64,000 nucleotides of DNA, from NCBI GenBank assembly GCA_965279135.1, contig OZ257133.1, forward strand, positions 2,418,001 to 2,482,000, in the 5' to 3' direction. The first letter of the stretch is position 1. Each line of letters opens with the position of its first letter. This DNA is from Croceimicrobium sp965279135 (GTDB lineage: Bacteria > Bacteroidota > Bacteroidia > Flavobacteriales > Schleiferiaceae). Of the stretch, positions 50,154-58,567 are shown one piece after another. The notes under the pieces were generated by a model. It was not told the DNA's origin, did no database searches, and saw nothing but the letters and a program-made list of their open reading frames with translations. The translations under genes were made by a program, and so were the position numbers.

Positions 50154-51584
50154 TTAAAGGTTTACTTGATTGGTTAGGTAGAACTCCAGGACTTTAATCT
50201 TAAAAATGAAATCATATTTCGCCTGGGAATATTGAGATTGGGCCGCCGCTAGATTGTTCTTCGCCGTTTCGAAATCAACCTGATTTAAAGCACCCACTTC
50301 AAACCTTTGTCGGGCATAATCAAATGCTTTTGAATTAGCCTCAACCGATTTCTCCGCTGCCTCAAATTGAAGTCTTGCCGCTGTGGCATCATTATGCGCC
50401 TGGAAGATGGTTTGCTTCAGATCATTCTTTGCCTGTTCCAGATTCAAACGGTTAATATCAGCGGTGATCTTAGCATTTTGCAGGTTGTTGGAAACTGCTG
50501 TACGGCTAAAAAGTGGGATAGTGAGGCTTAATCCAACTACCTCATTAAGGTTATCCGTAATCTGATCTCCAAATGGCTTCACACCATCTATGGTAGCAAT
50601 ATCCTGTTGCACCAAAACCAGATCGTTAGTTCCCTGAACAAAACCGATAGGAAGAGTTAAATTTTGTGAGCCGGTGATATTAGGGATCTGATCCGAATAG
50701 TTAGTTGCCACCTGACCAATAAGGCTTAAGCTAGGTAAATACCCACTAAAAGCCACGTCAATTCCCTCCTGTCCGGATAAAACTCGCATCTCCGCGGCCC
50801 TTATACTTGGCTGGCGGTCTACCGCCACCTGATAAACATTTGCTGCTGGTCGGTCGAGAATAGAAGCATCCGGTAGGGTTAACTGAGGACTTCCTACAGA
50901 GAAGGCGGTAGGATCCTCCAACTGCAGCAAGTTTGCCAATTGCAGACGGCTTAAATTCACGGCATTATCCGTTGCAATAAGATTCTGTCTGTCCCGCGCT
51001 AATTGTGCCTGTAGCTGCAGCAGTTCACCTTCTGGTAGGGTCCCCGCTTTCACTAGCTTTTCCGTTCTGCGCATCTGTAAATCTGTAATGCGCACCTGCT
51101 CGCGAGCTACTGCTGCTATCTCTTTATTAAGCAAGATCTGTAAATAGCTGGACGCTACCAGGAGACCTACATCATTCCGCGCTGCTTCATAATCATATTG
51201 GGCCGCCTTCAGATCATGATTGCGCTGAGCTATAGTATTGTATTTGGCCCCACCGTTATAAAGCAACCAGTTAGATGAAAGTTGAAAGTTTATGGTCTGT
51301 CGGGTTTGACGAGAAATCTGGTTAGTAACCGGATCAATGTTCAAACCGAAATTCCAGAAGAGGTTATTTCCCAAACTTAAATTAGGCAGGTAGTCGTACT
51401 TGGAAACCTGAAGGTTGTTACGAGCTATTTCAGCTCTCAAACGAGCCTGCTCAATAGTTATGTTATTCTCGAATGCATATTCTATGCAATCCTGCAATTC
51501 CCATATATCGGGTAAAGTGCTTTGTCCAAATGAAAACTGAAAAGTTAAACAGAGGAAGAGCAAGGCGGAACTTATCTTTCGCAT
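50154..51584 (-). CDS. TolC family outer membrane efflux protein
   Basis: 476 residues with signal peptide (RKISSALLFLCLTFQFSFGQ). Two structural repeats of the outer membrane factor family are visible: each has a strand pair and a long helical hairpin (LRAEIARNNLQVSKYDYLPNLSLGNN and QPSIRAAEMRVLSGQEGIDVAFSGYLPSLSLIGQ). It forms a trimeric channel through the outer membrane and periplasm. First gene of a unit with the HlyD/MacA adaptor and tsaB, under its own well-matched promoter. Confidence 0.92.
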   Translation of the reverse strand: MRKISSALLFLCLTFQFSFGQSTLPDIWELQDCIEYAFENNITIEQARLRAEIARNNLQVSKYDYLPNLSLGNNLFWNFGLNIDPVTNQISRQTRQTINFQLSSNWLLYNGGAKYNTIAQRNHDLKAAQYDYEAARNDVGLLVASSYLQILLNKEIAAVAREQVRITDLQMRRTEKLVKAGTLPEGELLQLQAQLARDRQNLIATDNAVNLSRLQLANLLQLEDPTAFSVGSPQLTLPDASILDRPAANVYQVAVDRQPSIRAAEMRVLSGQEGIDVAFSGYLPSLSLIGQVATNYSDQIPNITGSQNLTLPIGFVQGTNDLVLVQQDIATIDGVKPFGDQITDNLNEVVGLSLTIPLFSRTAVSNNLQNAKITADINRLNLEQAKNDLKQTIFQAHNDATAARLQFEAAEKSVEANSKAFDYARQRFEVGALNQVDFETAKNNLAAAQSQYSQAKYDFIFKIKVLEFYLTNQVNL

Positions 51585-51615
51585 AATAGGCAGTTGACCC
51601 GTTCAAGTAGCCTTA

Positions 51616-51644
51616 CAAAGATAGGTTTTCGCTCTAATCCCCAA
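51616..51644 (-). promoter_or_regulatory. Promoter of the tolC-adaptor-tsaB unit
   Basis: Minus-strand TATCTTTG (51623-51616), exact TAnnTTTG, with TTG (51644-51642) 18 bases upstream. The box overlaps the 3' end of the small membrane protein gene. The transcript start would be about 25 bases before the ATG at 51584. Confidence 0.75.
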
Positions 51645-51882
51645 GGGAGGCTTTGGCCGATTGTGATTTTTTATGACGATAGATTGCAATTCCCAAAACG
51701 GTTAGGATCAGGTATGGGAAAAGCATTAGATATAGTATACCCGCATTTAAGCCTGTTGCCACTGAACTGCCGGCTTGCGTGCTTGACTCAGCAATGGCTT
51801 TGCATTGAGAGCATTGCGCATCGAGACTGAAGCTCAAGAGCATTAATAATCCGAAGACAACAAAGGTTTTTAGCTTATTCAT
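51634..51882 (-). CDS. Small membrane protein with CxxC motif
   Basis: 82 residues. An N-terminal signal or membrane helix (TFVVFGLLMLLSFSLDA) is followed directly by QCSQCK, a Cys pair, then a second membrane helix (ILYLMLFPYLILTVLGIAIY) and a basic tail. It is the last gene of the oxidase cluster, one base after DUF420. The Cys pair could bind copper or take part in thiol exchange during oxidase assembly, alongside the SCO protein two genes upstream. Function not known. Confidence 0.65.
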   Translation of the reverse strand: MNKLKTFVVFGLLMLLSFSLDAQCSQCKAIAESSTQAGSSVATGLNAGILYLMLFPYLILTVLGIAIYRHKKSQSAKASLGD

Positions 51883-51883
51883 T

Positions 51884-52444
51884 TTAATAATAGGGATACA
51901 TAAACAAATATACCAAGACCCCGGTAACTGCTACATATAACCAAATAGGAAAAGTATATCGTACTAGTTTACGATGGCGGGCATATTCTTGGGTAAAGCC
52001 TCTGTAGATCGCCAGCATCGCCAATGGTAAAACCGGCACACTAAGAATAATATGAGAAATCAGAATGAAAAAGTACAGTGGTCTGAGGAATCCTTCCCCT
52101 CCGTAAGGAATTGGATCCGCATTAAGTTTACTAATCACATAGGAAACGAGAAAAACAGCCGATAGACCAAATGCAGCCATCATTACAAATCGATGGGCAG
52201 CAATGTTTTTACGCATTATAAAGAATAGGCCCAACAGTAATAAGAAAGCGGTTGTACCATTTAATACTGCGTGAAAAGCAGGCAGTGTACCTCTATCTAT
52301 TCCCATATCCGCCTTGAAGGTTTCAGGAAAAAGGATCAGCAGCGCTACCGCTATAGGAACCAAAATAGAAAGAGCGATAATTATAGGAATCGCTACTCTA
52401 TCCGATTTAGGGTTACTGGTTTTTAATTCTCGAATCTCTCCCAT
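51884..52444 (-). CDS. DUF420 family membrane protein
   Basis: 186 residues with five or six membrane helices. The His and charged residues near helices (FHAVLNGTTAFLLLLG, ISHIILSVPVLPLAML, RHRKLVRYTFPIWLYVAVTG) follow the DUF420 pattern. Such proteins are encoded next to cytochrome c oxidase genes and are likely assembly or copper-handling factors related to CtaG/CtaM, though not characterised. It overlaps the SCO gene stop by 1 base. Confidence 0.85.
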   Translation of the reverse strand: MGEIRELKTSNPKSDRVAIPIIIALSILVPIAVALLILFPETFKADMGIDRGTLPAFHAVLNGTTAFLLLLGLFFIMRKNIAAHRFVMMAAFGLSAVFLVSYVISKLNADPIPYGGEGFLRPLYFFILISHIILSVPVLPLAMLAIYRGFTQEYARHRKLVRYTFPIWLYVAVTGVLVYLFMYPYY

Positions 52445-53238
52445 TACTTAACTGCATTGTCTGCAGCGTTTTTCTTATCAATCGACTGCTTTTTATAATA
52501 CTCGGCAATTAAGACTTTTATGTCGTCTTTTAAATCATTCACTTCAACCGGAGAAGTACCAGTATAAACAGCCTTCAAATTACCTTGTTCATCTCTTCGG
52601 CTACGAATTCTTCCCTCCCAATCGACCAGCACAAGATTTTCAGAATGTAAGAATCCTCCGGCTGCAGCGGAATCAACCTGCGCACTTAAGAAGAAATCTC
52701 TTGCGGTTTTATAAAGCTTATCCTTTTCTCCCGTAAGGAAGAACCAGCGACCCTTTTCTGCGCCAATCTCCTTCTCATATACCTTAAGAACTTCTGGTGT
52801 GTCGTAATCCGGGTCTACGGTAAATGAGAGGTAGTAAATTTCATCATAACCAATAAACTTATCCTGAACTTGTTTTAGGTTGAAGTTCATTGCCGGACAA
52901 ACCACGGGGCAAGAAGTAAAAAAGAAATTAGCTACGTAGATCTTTCCTTTCATGTCCCCAGAACTTAGAAGAGTATCATCCTGAGTGGTGAATTCAAAAG
53001 GAGGAATGGTGTAAGGCACCGTGTCCTTCACTAATCGTCCATTTTCATATTTCTCTACCACCTGAGGAGGGCCTACAAAATCCAGAGTCTGGAAAAAGTT
53101 CTCTTCTGCGCTGTAAACAAAAAGAAGATAAAGCAGTGAAGGCAGTACTAAGAGTATAATTAGTACTGCCTTCGCCATCACAGGAAGTGTTCCTAAATTA
53201 GAACGCACTCCCTTTGAATTCGATTTTTTATCTGCCAT
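52444..53238 (-). CDS. SCO family copper chaperone for cytochrome oxidase
   Basis: 264 residues. One N-terminal membrane helix anchors a thioredoxin-fold domain facing the periplasm. The copper site is Cys110 and Cys114 (SCPVVCPAM) and the third ligand is His198 (FLHSEN). SCO proteins help build the CuA centre of subunit II. It overlaps the oxidase subunit IV gene and the DUF420 gene by one base each, so all are translated from one message. Confidence 0.92.
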   Translation of the reverse strand: MADKKSNSKGVRSNLGTLPVMAKAVLIILLVLPSLLYLLFVYSAEENFFQTLDFVGPPQVVEKYENGRLVKDTVPYTIPPFEFTTQDDTLLSSGDMKGKIYVANFFFTSCPVVCPAMNFNLKQVQDKFIGYDEIYYLSFTVDPDYDTPEVLKVYEKEIGAEKGRWFFLTGEKDKLYKTARDFFLSAQVDSAAAGGFLHSENLVLVDWEGRIRSRRDEQGNLKAVYTGTSPVEVNDLKDDIKVLIAEYYKKQSIDKKNAADNAVK

Positions 53239-53591
53239 TACATATTCATAAGGGCCTTCATATAACCGCCTTCGGTTAATAGAATGAAGGTTAGATATGG
53301 AATTAGTATTACTATAGGTAAGGTAATGGTCCAGATGAAATTTTTGCGTTCATGCCCCAAGTGCATAAATTCTGCAACGATATAATATGCTTTAAACAGA
53401 GTTAATACGATGAAGATGACATTCAGAACCGATGTTCCAAGCATTTTCCCCATTAAAATCTCTGGCTTAATAATACCTAAAACAACTTCTACAGTAGTTA
53501 CGATAAGTAGAATCCAGAATACCTTCCAGATCCACTTGGTTCCTTCTGGGCTTTCGTGATGTTCGCTAGGATATGCGTTGTTATCTGACAT
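53238..53591 (-). CDS. Cytochrome c oxidase subunit IV family protein
   Basis: 117 residues with three membrane helices (WIWKVFWILLIVTTVEVVLGII, VLNVIFIVLTLFKAYYIVAEFMHL, IVILIPYLTFILL). The family is related to CoxIV/CyoD proteins that support assembly of the heme-copper oxidase in bacteria. It follows cox3 by 18 bases and overlaps the SCO gene by one base. Part of the ctaB-cox3-cox3-cox4-SCO unit. Confidence 0.85.
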   Translation of the reverse strand: MSDNNAYPSEHHESPEGTKWIWKVFWILLIVTTVEVVLGIIKPEILMGKMLGTSVLNVIFIVLTLFKAYYIVAEFMHLGHERKNFIWTITLPIVILIPYLTFILLTEGGYMKALMNM

Positions 53592-53609
53592 TATAGTAGG
53601 CTAATAAGA

Positions 53610-54551
53610 TTAAACGAGATAGAAGAAGGTAAATACGAATACCCAAACAAGGTCTACAAAGTGCCAGTAGAGACCTACTTTTTCCACCATTTCATGGTGT
53701 CCGCGGCGCTCATAAGTTCCCATCAACACATTGATGAAGATGATGATGTTTAGAACGACACCGGAAAATACGTGAGTTCCGTGGAAACCTGTAACGAAGA
53801 AGAAAAAGTCTGCGAACAGGACGTTGCCATATTCATTGGCTCGCATTCCTGCACCTTGAAGCACCTGAGCGGTTCTCATTGCTTCTACAGCCTCAGCGCG
53901 GCTCAGGGTAATGGCTTCGCCTTCTACACCTTTACCTGGCATTCTCAGGGTCATATTCTCATTTAAGCCAAAGGCCGATATTAACTCAGCGGTTTGGAAT
54001 TCAGAATGATCACCATGAGGCTTCTCCTGACCAGTAATTAATTCATATATGCTAATGATCTCCCCGGCCTTTTCACCTTCAATTGGAGTTACGTACATCA
54101 CGGTTTGATCATTCAAAATAACCGCCCCTTTATCGCCATTGATGAAGTGATACCATTCCCAGGCCTGAGAACCTAAGAAAGTAAAACCGCCTACAATGGT
54201 AAGACCCAACCAAAGCACAACCCCTTTGGTATTCATCTTATGACCGGCGTTTACCGCCAATACCATAGTTACGGAACTGAGGATCAAAATGAAGGTCATC
54301 AAGGCTACGAACAACAAGGGGTGTTCTCCATGAAGGAAGGGGAAGTGGGTAAACACATCCTCCGCAACCGGCCAGGTGGATTCATACTTGAAGCGGTATA
54401 GACCCATCGCGGTTAAGAAACCTGAGAAGGTCAGTGCATCCGACAAGAGGAAAAACCACATCATCATCTTGCCATAGCTTACGCCAAAAGGCTGGCGTCC
54501 TCCGCCCCAAATGGCGGTAGTGTTTTGATCTAAAGCAGCTCCGTTAGCCAT
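53610..54551 (-). CDS. Cytochrome c oxidase subunit III, with hydrophilic insertion
   Basis: 313 residues of the Cox3/CtaE type: MWFFLLSDALTFSGFLTAMG, then helices ending WEWYHFI near residue 137, later FFFVTGFHGTHVFSGV and HFVDLVWVFVFTFFYLV with the family's conserved His and Glu/Asp residues. A mostly hydrophilic block of about 100 residues (139-240) sits between the WEWYHFI helix and the NEYGNVLFADFFFF helix, which normal subunit III proteins do not have at that length; similar insertions occur in Bacteroidota. Subunit III stabilises proton uptake by the caa3-type oxidase. Genes for subunits I and II are not in the window. Confidence 0.9.
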   Translation of the reverse strand: MANGAALDQNTTAIWGGGRQPFGVSYGKMMMWFFLLSDALTFSGFLTAMGLYRFKYESTWPVAEDVFTHFPFLHGEHPLLFVALMTFILILSSVTMVLAVNAGHKMNTKGVVLWLGLTIVGGFTFLGSQAWEWYHFINGDKGAVILNDQTVMYVTPIEGEKAGEIISIYELITGQEKPHGDHSEFQTAELISAFGLNENMTLRMPGKGVEGEAITLSRAEAVEAMRTAQVLQGAGMRANEYGNVLFADFFFFVTGFHGTHVFSGVVLNIIIFINVLMGTYERRGHHEMVEKVGLYWHFVDLVWVFVFTFFYLV

Positions 54552-54571
54552 GCATTAATTTTTTTGCAAGT

Positions 54572-55168
54572 TTAGCGAATAAAATATAAAAAGAGGTACA
54601 AAAACAACCACAGCCCGCCTAGGAAATGCCAGTATATTGCACTGACACTAAAGCCCTGATGATCGGTTGAAGTATGTACCTTAAGTATTGCTGTCCTGTA
54701 CCAGGTATAAATTAAAACGATTATCCCAGATACAGCATGAAACCAATGCAATCCTGCTACTGCCCAAACCCAACTACTAGCAGAATTACTTCCGGTAAAG
54801 TAGAGGCCCTGATCCATAAGGCTAGCACCCCCTTTGAGTTGAAGATATAAGAAGGCAATACCTAGTGCAAAGGTTGCCAGAACCAACATTCCAGCCGTTT
54901 CTATTTGATTTTTAAGAATACTTCGCTTGGCGATAATAAGCGCCAAACTGCTGAGGAAAATGGCGATAGTAGCGTAAAAAAACTCGGGAGGTAATCCGAA
55001 CTCCACCCAGCGATTTTCACCAATTAATGCCGAGCGACTTACAATGTATCCGCTAGTAAGACCAGCGAAGGTCATTACAATGCTCGCCAAGCCAATCCAC
55101 AATAGTGGTTTTTGAACTTTTCTCTTATCTGCCGCACTTAAGTTTCCCACTTCAAACAAATTTATCAA
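54572..55168 (-). CDS. Heme-copper oxidase subunit III, second copy
   Basis: 198 residues with five membrane helices and the family's WVWAVAGLHWFHAVSGI and ISAIYWHFLGGLWLFLYLFLYF segments. Bacteroidota commonly encode two subunit III-like proteins in tandem between ctaB and subunit IV; this shorter one resembles the NorE/CyoC type. It overlaps the ctaB end by 17 bases and precedes the longer subunit III gene by 20 bases. Confidence 0.88.
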   Translation of the reverse strand: MINLFEVGNLSAADKRKVQKPLLWIGLASIVMTFAGLTSGYIVSRSALIGENRWVEFGLPPEFFYATIAIFLSSLALIIAKRSILKNQIETAGMLVLATFALGIAFLYLQLKGGASLMDQGLYFTGSNSASSWVWAVAGLHWFHAVSGIIVLIYTWYRTAILKVHTSTDHQGFSVSAIYWHFLGGLWLFLYLFLYFIR

Positions 55169-56054
55169 TCACCAACAAGAGTTGCAGTAAAGGCAGGTAA
55201 ATAATACTGTATATCATCAATTTACGGGCAGCTGGAATGGTTCTTTCCCTGTATAAATTCCAAGCAAAATAAAGAAATGCCACCCCCATAATTACTGATA
55301 GTATTACGCCAACCACGGAGAGACTTAGGCTACCGCTCAAACCAAAAGCAGGAAGTAAACTAACGGGGATGAGGAAAAAAGTATAAAGCAATATCTGCAG
55401 GGCACTTTTAGTATCCCTCTTTCCAGAAGGTAGGAGAACATAATCAGCCTTCTTATAGTCATCATCGGCGATCCAGGCGATAGCCCAGAAATGAGAGAAC
55501 TGCCAAATAAATTGAATGGCAAAGAGGGTTCCCGGCTCAATGTCAAAATCATTTGTAGCGGCTACCCATCCTAATAATGCCGGAATAGCTCCAGGAAAAG
55601 CTCCGATAAAAACCGCGATAGGTCCATAGGCCTTTAAAGGCGTATAAACCAATACGTACATCATCAAGGCAAAGGCCCCAAAACCAAGGGTCAATGGATT
55701 AATAATGTACAATAAGATTAATCCCACGAAAGCCATAATAGAAGAAGCCACCATGGCTTCGGAGACCTTCAAGCGTCCTGTTGGAAGGGGACGATTTCGA
55801 GTGCGATCCATCAAAGCATCGCGGTCTCTTTCAATTACCTGATTAAAACCATTTGCCGCCCCGACTACCAAGTAACCTCCGAAAGCGAGTGCAATGATAT
55901 TCCAAAATGAAATTTGATCAGCACCCAAAAGATATCCAGCTAGAGCTGAATACACTACACTCATGTTTAGGCGCGCCTTGGTAAGTTCCAAAATTGCCTT
56001 AGCCTTCAAACTGAATGTGGCTTCCTGAGCTTTGATTTCCGTGTTTGTGTTCAA
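55152..56054 (-). CDS. ctaB: Protoheme IX farnesyltransferase (heme O synthase)
   Basis: 300 residues, a UbiA-fold membrane enzyme with about nine helices. The active-site motif NGFNQVIERDRDALMDRTRNRPLPTGR is complete, with the second Asp-rich loop in WIADDDYKKADYVLLP. It adds farnesyl to heme B to make heme O for the oxidase. The start codon is TTG, giving (M)NTNTEIKAQ; the next ATG would cut into the first helix. It begins the oxidase accessory unit behind its own promoter. Confidence 0.95.
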   Translation of the reverse strand: MNTNTEIKAQEATFSLKAKAILELTKARLNMSVVYSALAGYLLGADQISFWNIIALAFGGYLVVGAANGFNQVIERDRDALMDRTRNRPLPTGRLKVSEAMVASSIMAFVGLILLYIINPLTLGFGAFALMMYVLVYTPLKAYGPIAVFIGAFPGAIPALLGWVAATNDFDIEPGTLFAIQFIWQFSHFWAIAWIADDDYKKADYVLLPSGKRDTKSALQILLYTFFLIPVSLLPAFGLSGSLSLSVVGVILSVIMGVAFLYFAWNLYRERTIPAARKLMIYSIIYLPLLQLLLVIDKFV

Positions 56055-56071
56055 TGGGCCTTATAGGGCGG

Positions 56072-56102
56072 CAAAAATACATCCCAATGCGTTCGAAAAC
56101 AA
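56072..56102 (-). promoter_or_regulatory. Promoter of the oxidase cluster
   Basis: Minus-strand TATTTTTG (56079-56072), exact TAnnTTTG, with TTG (56102-56100) 20 bases upstream. The transcript would begin about 12 bases before the TTG start of ctaB. Confidence 0.7.
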
Positions 56103-56118
56103 AATAGAATGATTCTAT

Positions 56119-56937
56119 CTAATCCGGCTTCTTGACAATAAACCAGGGATTAAGAAGATCCTCTTTATTGTATTCCAAAGGCACTCCATCGTTCTTCGCC
56201 TGATATATCTCGAATCCTGCTCCTTTCGCCACGGCATGACCTGCAGCGGTATCCCATTCCATGGTAGGTGCAAAACGCGGATAAACATCTGCCGAACCCT
56301 CTGCCACCATACAAATCTTTAAGCTGGAGCCACGGCTGATCACTTCAGAATCAGGAAATTCTTTACGAACATTATCAAAGAAGGCCGCAGTTTCATCACT
56401 CATATGAGAACGACTTCCAACCATAGTATAAGGACGATCTTGTTTCTCCGGTAAGGAGATTCCTTTAGCGAACCAATCCTCAATATTATCAGTATCGCCA
56501 ACATGAGCAGCTTGATCGATGCGGTATGCACCAAACTCTGAAGCACCAATGTAAAGAGTTTCTTCTACCGGAACATATACTACTCCTAGAATCGGAGTAC
56601 CCTTTTCTACCAGAGCAATGTTTACCGTAAACTCTCCATTTTGCTTTATAAACTCCTTGGTGCCATCCAATGGATCAACTACCCATAGAAGATTCCATTT
56701 CTCGCGCTCTGCATAAGACATTTCGCGTCCCTCTTCACTCAAGACCGGTATTCCGGTTTCATCCAGCATGTGGATTATCTTTTGGTGAGCTCGCTTGTCA
56801 GCAATAGTTAAGGGAGACTTGTCATCTTTATATTCAACCTCGAAGGTATTCTCGTATACTTCCAAGATTTCTTTGCCAGCTTCAATGGCGGCAAGTACGG
56901 CGTCGTAGGCTAAGACCTTAGTTTCAATACGGTCCAT
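56119..56937 (-). CDS. cysQ: 3'(2'),5'-bisphosphate nucleotidase CysQ
   Basis: 272 residues from the ATG giving MDRIETKVLAYDAVL; a longer frame would start inside the terminator of the upstream gene. Inositol monophosphatase-like metal sites are present: LSEEGRE, DPLDGTKEFIKQNGEFTVNIALV and EWDTAAGHAVAKGAG. It removes the 3' phosphate of PAP, a product of sulfate activation and carrier-protein loading. Separate transcription unit after the tonB terminator. Confidence 0.93.
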   Translation of the reverse strand: MDRIETKVLAYDAVLAAIEAGKEILEVYENTFEVEYKDDKSPLTIADKRAHQKIIHMLDETGIPVLSEEGREMSYAEREKWNLLWVVDPLDGTKEFIKQNGEFTVNIALVEKGTPILGVVYVPVEETLYIGASEFGAYRIDQAAHVGDTDNIEDWFAKGISLPEKQDRPYTMVGSRSHMSDETAAFFDNVRKEFPDSEVISRGSSLKICMVAEGSADVYPRFAPTMEWDTAAGHAVAKGAGFEIYQAKNDGVPLEYNKEDLLNPWFIVKKPD

Positions 56938-56963
56938 GGTTAAAATTTTGAATTGATTTTCAG

Positions 56964-57002
56964 GAAAAAAAATAGCCGTCTCGGTCAAACCAAGACGGCT
57001 AT
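56964..57002 (-). terminator. Rho-independent terminator after tonB
   Basis: ATAGCCGTCT (56972-56981) and AGACGGCTAT (56993-57002) form a perfect 10-bp stem with an inner GGT/ACC pairing. On the minus strand TTTTTTTT follows (to 56964). It ends the tonB transcript 18 bases after its stop and lies upstream of cysQ. Confidence 0.9.
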
Positions 57003-57020
57003 AAAATTACAAAGTATTGT

Positions 57021-57728
57021 CTATTGAAGCTTCGCGTTAATAGGTAAAGTAAAGCTCATACGAACTGGTTTTCCACGCTGCTTGGCGGGAATCAGTTTAG
57101 GAAGCTTTTTAACCACGCGAACTGCCTCATCATCGATTAGTGGGTCTACACTTCTAAGTACCTTAACATCAGATATCTTACCGTTTTTCTCGATAATGAA
57201 ACTCACGTAAACCCTTCCCTGGATCCCCATCTGACGAGCCATTTCAGGGAATTTAAATTCACGGGATACAAAACGCATTATCTCTTGCTGGAAACAATTT
57301 TTACGTTCTGCATTGTCTTTAGCTTTTTCACAACCCGGGAAAATCGGCACTGACTCTACCACAGCAAAGTTCAGAACCTCATCGGACTCCTCCTCTTCTA
57401 CTTCAATCACCTCAACCTCTTCCATCATATCGGTCTCAGTAGTTTGAATCTCCAACTCTTCCTCGAGTTCCACATCATCCTCAACAACCTCGATCACCTC
57501 TGGTGGAGGGGGTGGAGGGGGTGGCGGTGGAGCTAACTCACGATTGGTAATTGGAATTACCTCATCATCGATCTCTACATCAAGCTCACCTAAATCGGCG
57601 ATACTCTTATCATAAGTTTTCCATTCGATAAGAATGATGCACAGGAGCAGTGAGGTCAACAAACCGAAGAGTAAAAACAAGCTCCGGATGCTTTCTAAGT
57701 CTGCTTTTTCAGATTTTTTGGGTTGCAT
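57021..57728 (-). CDS. tonB: Energy transducer TonB
   Basis: 235 residues. One N-terminal membrane helix (LFGLLTSLLLCIILIEW), a periplasmic linker with ten Pro in a row near residue 70 followed by a long acidic run, and a C-terminal TonB domain (FPEMARQMGIQGRVYVSF, then VLRSVDPLIDDEAVRVVKKLP). It passes proton-motive energy from ExbBD to outer membrane receptors such as those at 1, 8101 and 10433; exbBD are not in the window. Two Cys (CEKAKDNAERKNC) precede the domain, as in the paralogue upstream. Confidence 0.93.
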   Translation of the reverse strand: MQPKKSEKADLESIRSLFLLFGLLTSLLLCIILIEWKTYDKSIADLGELDVEIDDEVIPITNRELAPPPPPPPPPPEVIEVVEDDVELEEELEIQTTETDMMEEVEVIEVEEEESDEVLNFAVVESVPIFPGCEKAKDNAERKNCFQQEIMRFVSREFKFPEMARQMGIQGRVYVSFIIEKNGKISDVKVLRSVDPLIDDEAVRVVKKLPKLIPAKQRGKPVRMSFTLPINAKLQ

Positions 57729-57796
57729 ATTCGATGGATTTGCGATGTGCTAAATTAAAGAAAAACTACTAGGGCGTACAAGCCCATTCCGCTATT

Positions 57797-58528
57797 TTAC
57801 TGAATCTTAAAATTTACCGGAATTTGAACTCTTACCGGAACTTTCCTTCCGAACTGAGTGGCTGGCACTAATTCAGGCATACTTTGAATTACCCGCACTG
57901 CTTCTTTTTGGAAGTCTGGGTTTTTACCCTTTAGAATTTTCACCTGCTCCACTCCACCCTCGGTATTAATTATAAACTCTACATATATCTTCTCTCCGTT
58001 GGGAGTAAAAAACGGATTACTGCGAGGAAACTCTACTTCTTCGGCGATGTAATTGCTTATCCATTGATTAAAACATTCCATTTGCTCTTCTTTCCCCCTT
58101 AAACTTTCACAGCTCTTTGGCCTGGCCATCTGCTCAACATTGAAGGGTGCAATGGGTTCTGGATTATCATAACCGTCTAATGGTTCATATTCAATCAACT
58201 CTGGATCATCGCTAATATTAGCGGAATATATTTCCAAAACAGGATGGTTATTCTCAACTATGGTTAGCCGATCTGTAGGATCAATTATGGGTTCTATTTC
58301 TATGGGCTCATTTTTTGGCTCCGGGATCTTAGGTTCTTCTCTTACAGTAATGGGAATAGCAGTTCCCATAGTCGCCTCTTGCTCTTTTGGTTCAAAAGGA
58401 GGGACTTCATAATCTGTTTGAAGCTGTATAATCTCAGTAACTACTGCCAAACTCAGGGCTATCCCTACCAGGAAAAAAATGCCGCGATAATTCTCCAGAT
58501 TCTTCTTCTGATTCTTTTTTAATTGCAT
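57797..58528 (-). CDS. TonB family protein, second copy
   Basis: 243 residues with the same plan as the next gene: an N-terminal helix (GIFFLVGIALSLAVVTEII), a linker with acidic and Pro residues (EPKIPEPKNEPIEIEP), a Cys pair (SCESLRGKEEQMEC), and a TonB C-terminal domain (VEFIINTEGGVEQVKILKG, AVRVIQSMPELVPA). It lacks the poly-Pro run. The two share the Cys-x-Cys spacing and C-terminal motif, so they arose by duplication. They may serve different receptors. A gap of 68 bases separates them, with a weak hairpin near 57772-57785. Confidence 0.88.
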   Translation of the reverse strand: MQLKKNQKKNLENYRGIFFLVGIALSLAVVTEIIQLQTDYEVPPFEPKEQEATMGTAIPITVREEPKIPEPKNEPIEIEPIIDPTDRLTIVENNHPVLEIYSANISDDPELIEYEPLDGYDNPEPIAPFNVEQMARPKSCESLRGKEEQMECFNQWISNYIAEEVEFPRSNPFFTPNGEKIYVEFIINTEGGVEQVKILKGKNPDFQKEAVRVIQSMPELVPATQFGRKVPVRVQIPVNFKIQ

Positions 58529-58567
58529 GATGTAATCTTTTGGTTTGTTTTTAGATCCGCAGATCGA

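Noticed and set aside
56119..56988. Longer start for cysQ at 56988
   Set aside because: It would begin inside the terminator hairpin of the upstream tonB transcript; the ATG at 56937 gives the normal N-terminus.
57772..57785. Terminator between the two TonB genes
   Set aside because: The GGGC/GCCC stem has only 4 pairs and the T run is interrupted, so it is too weak to list as a feature.
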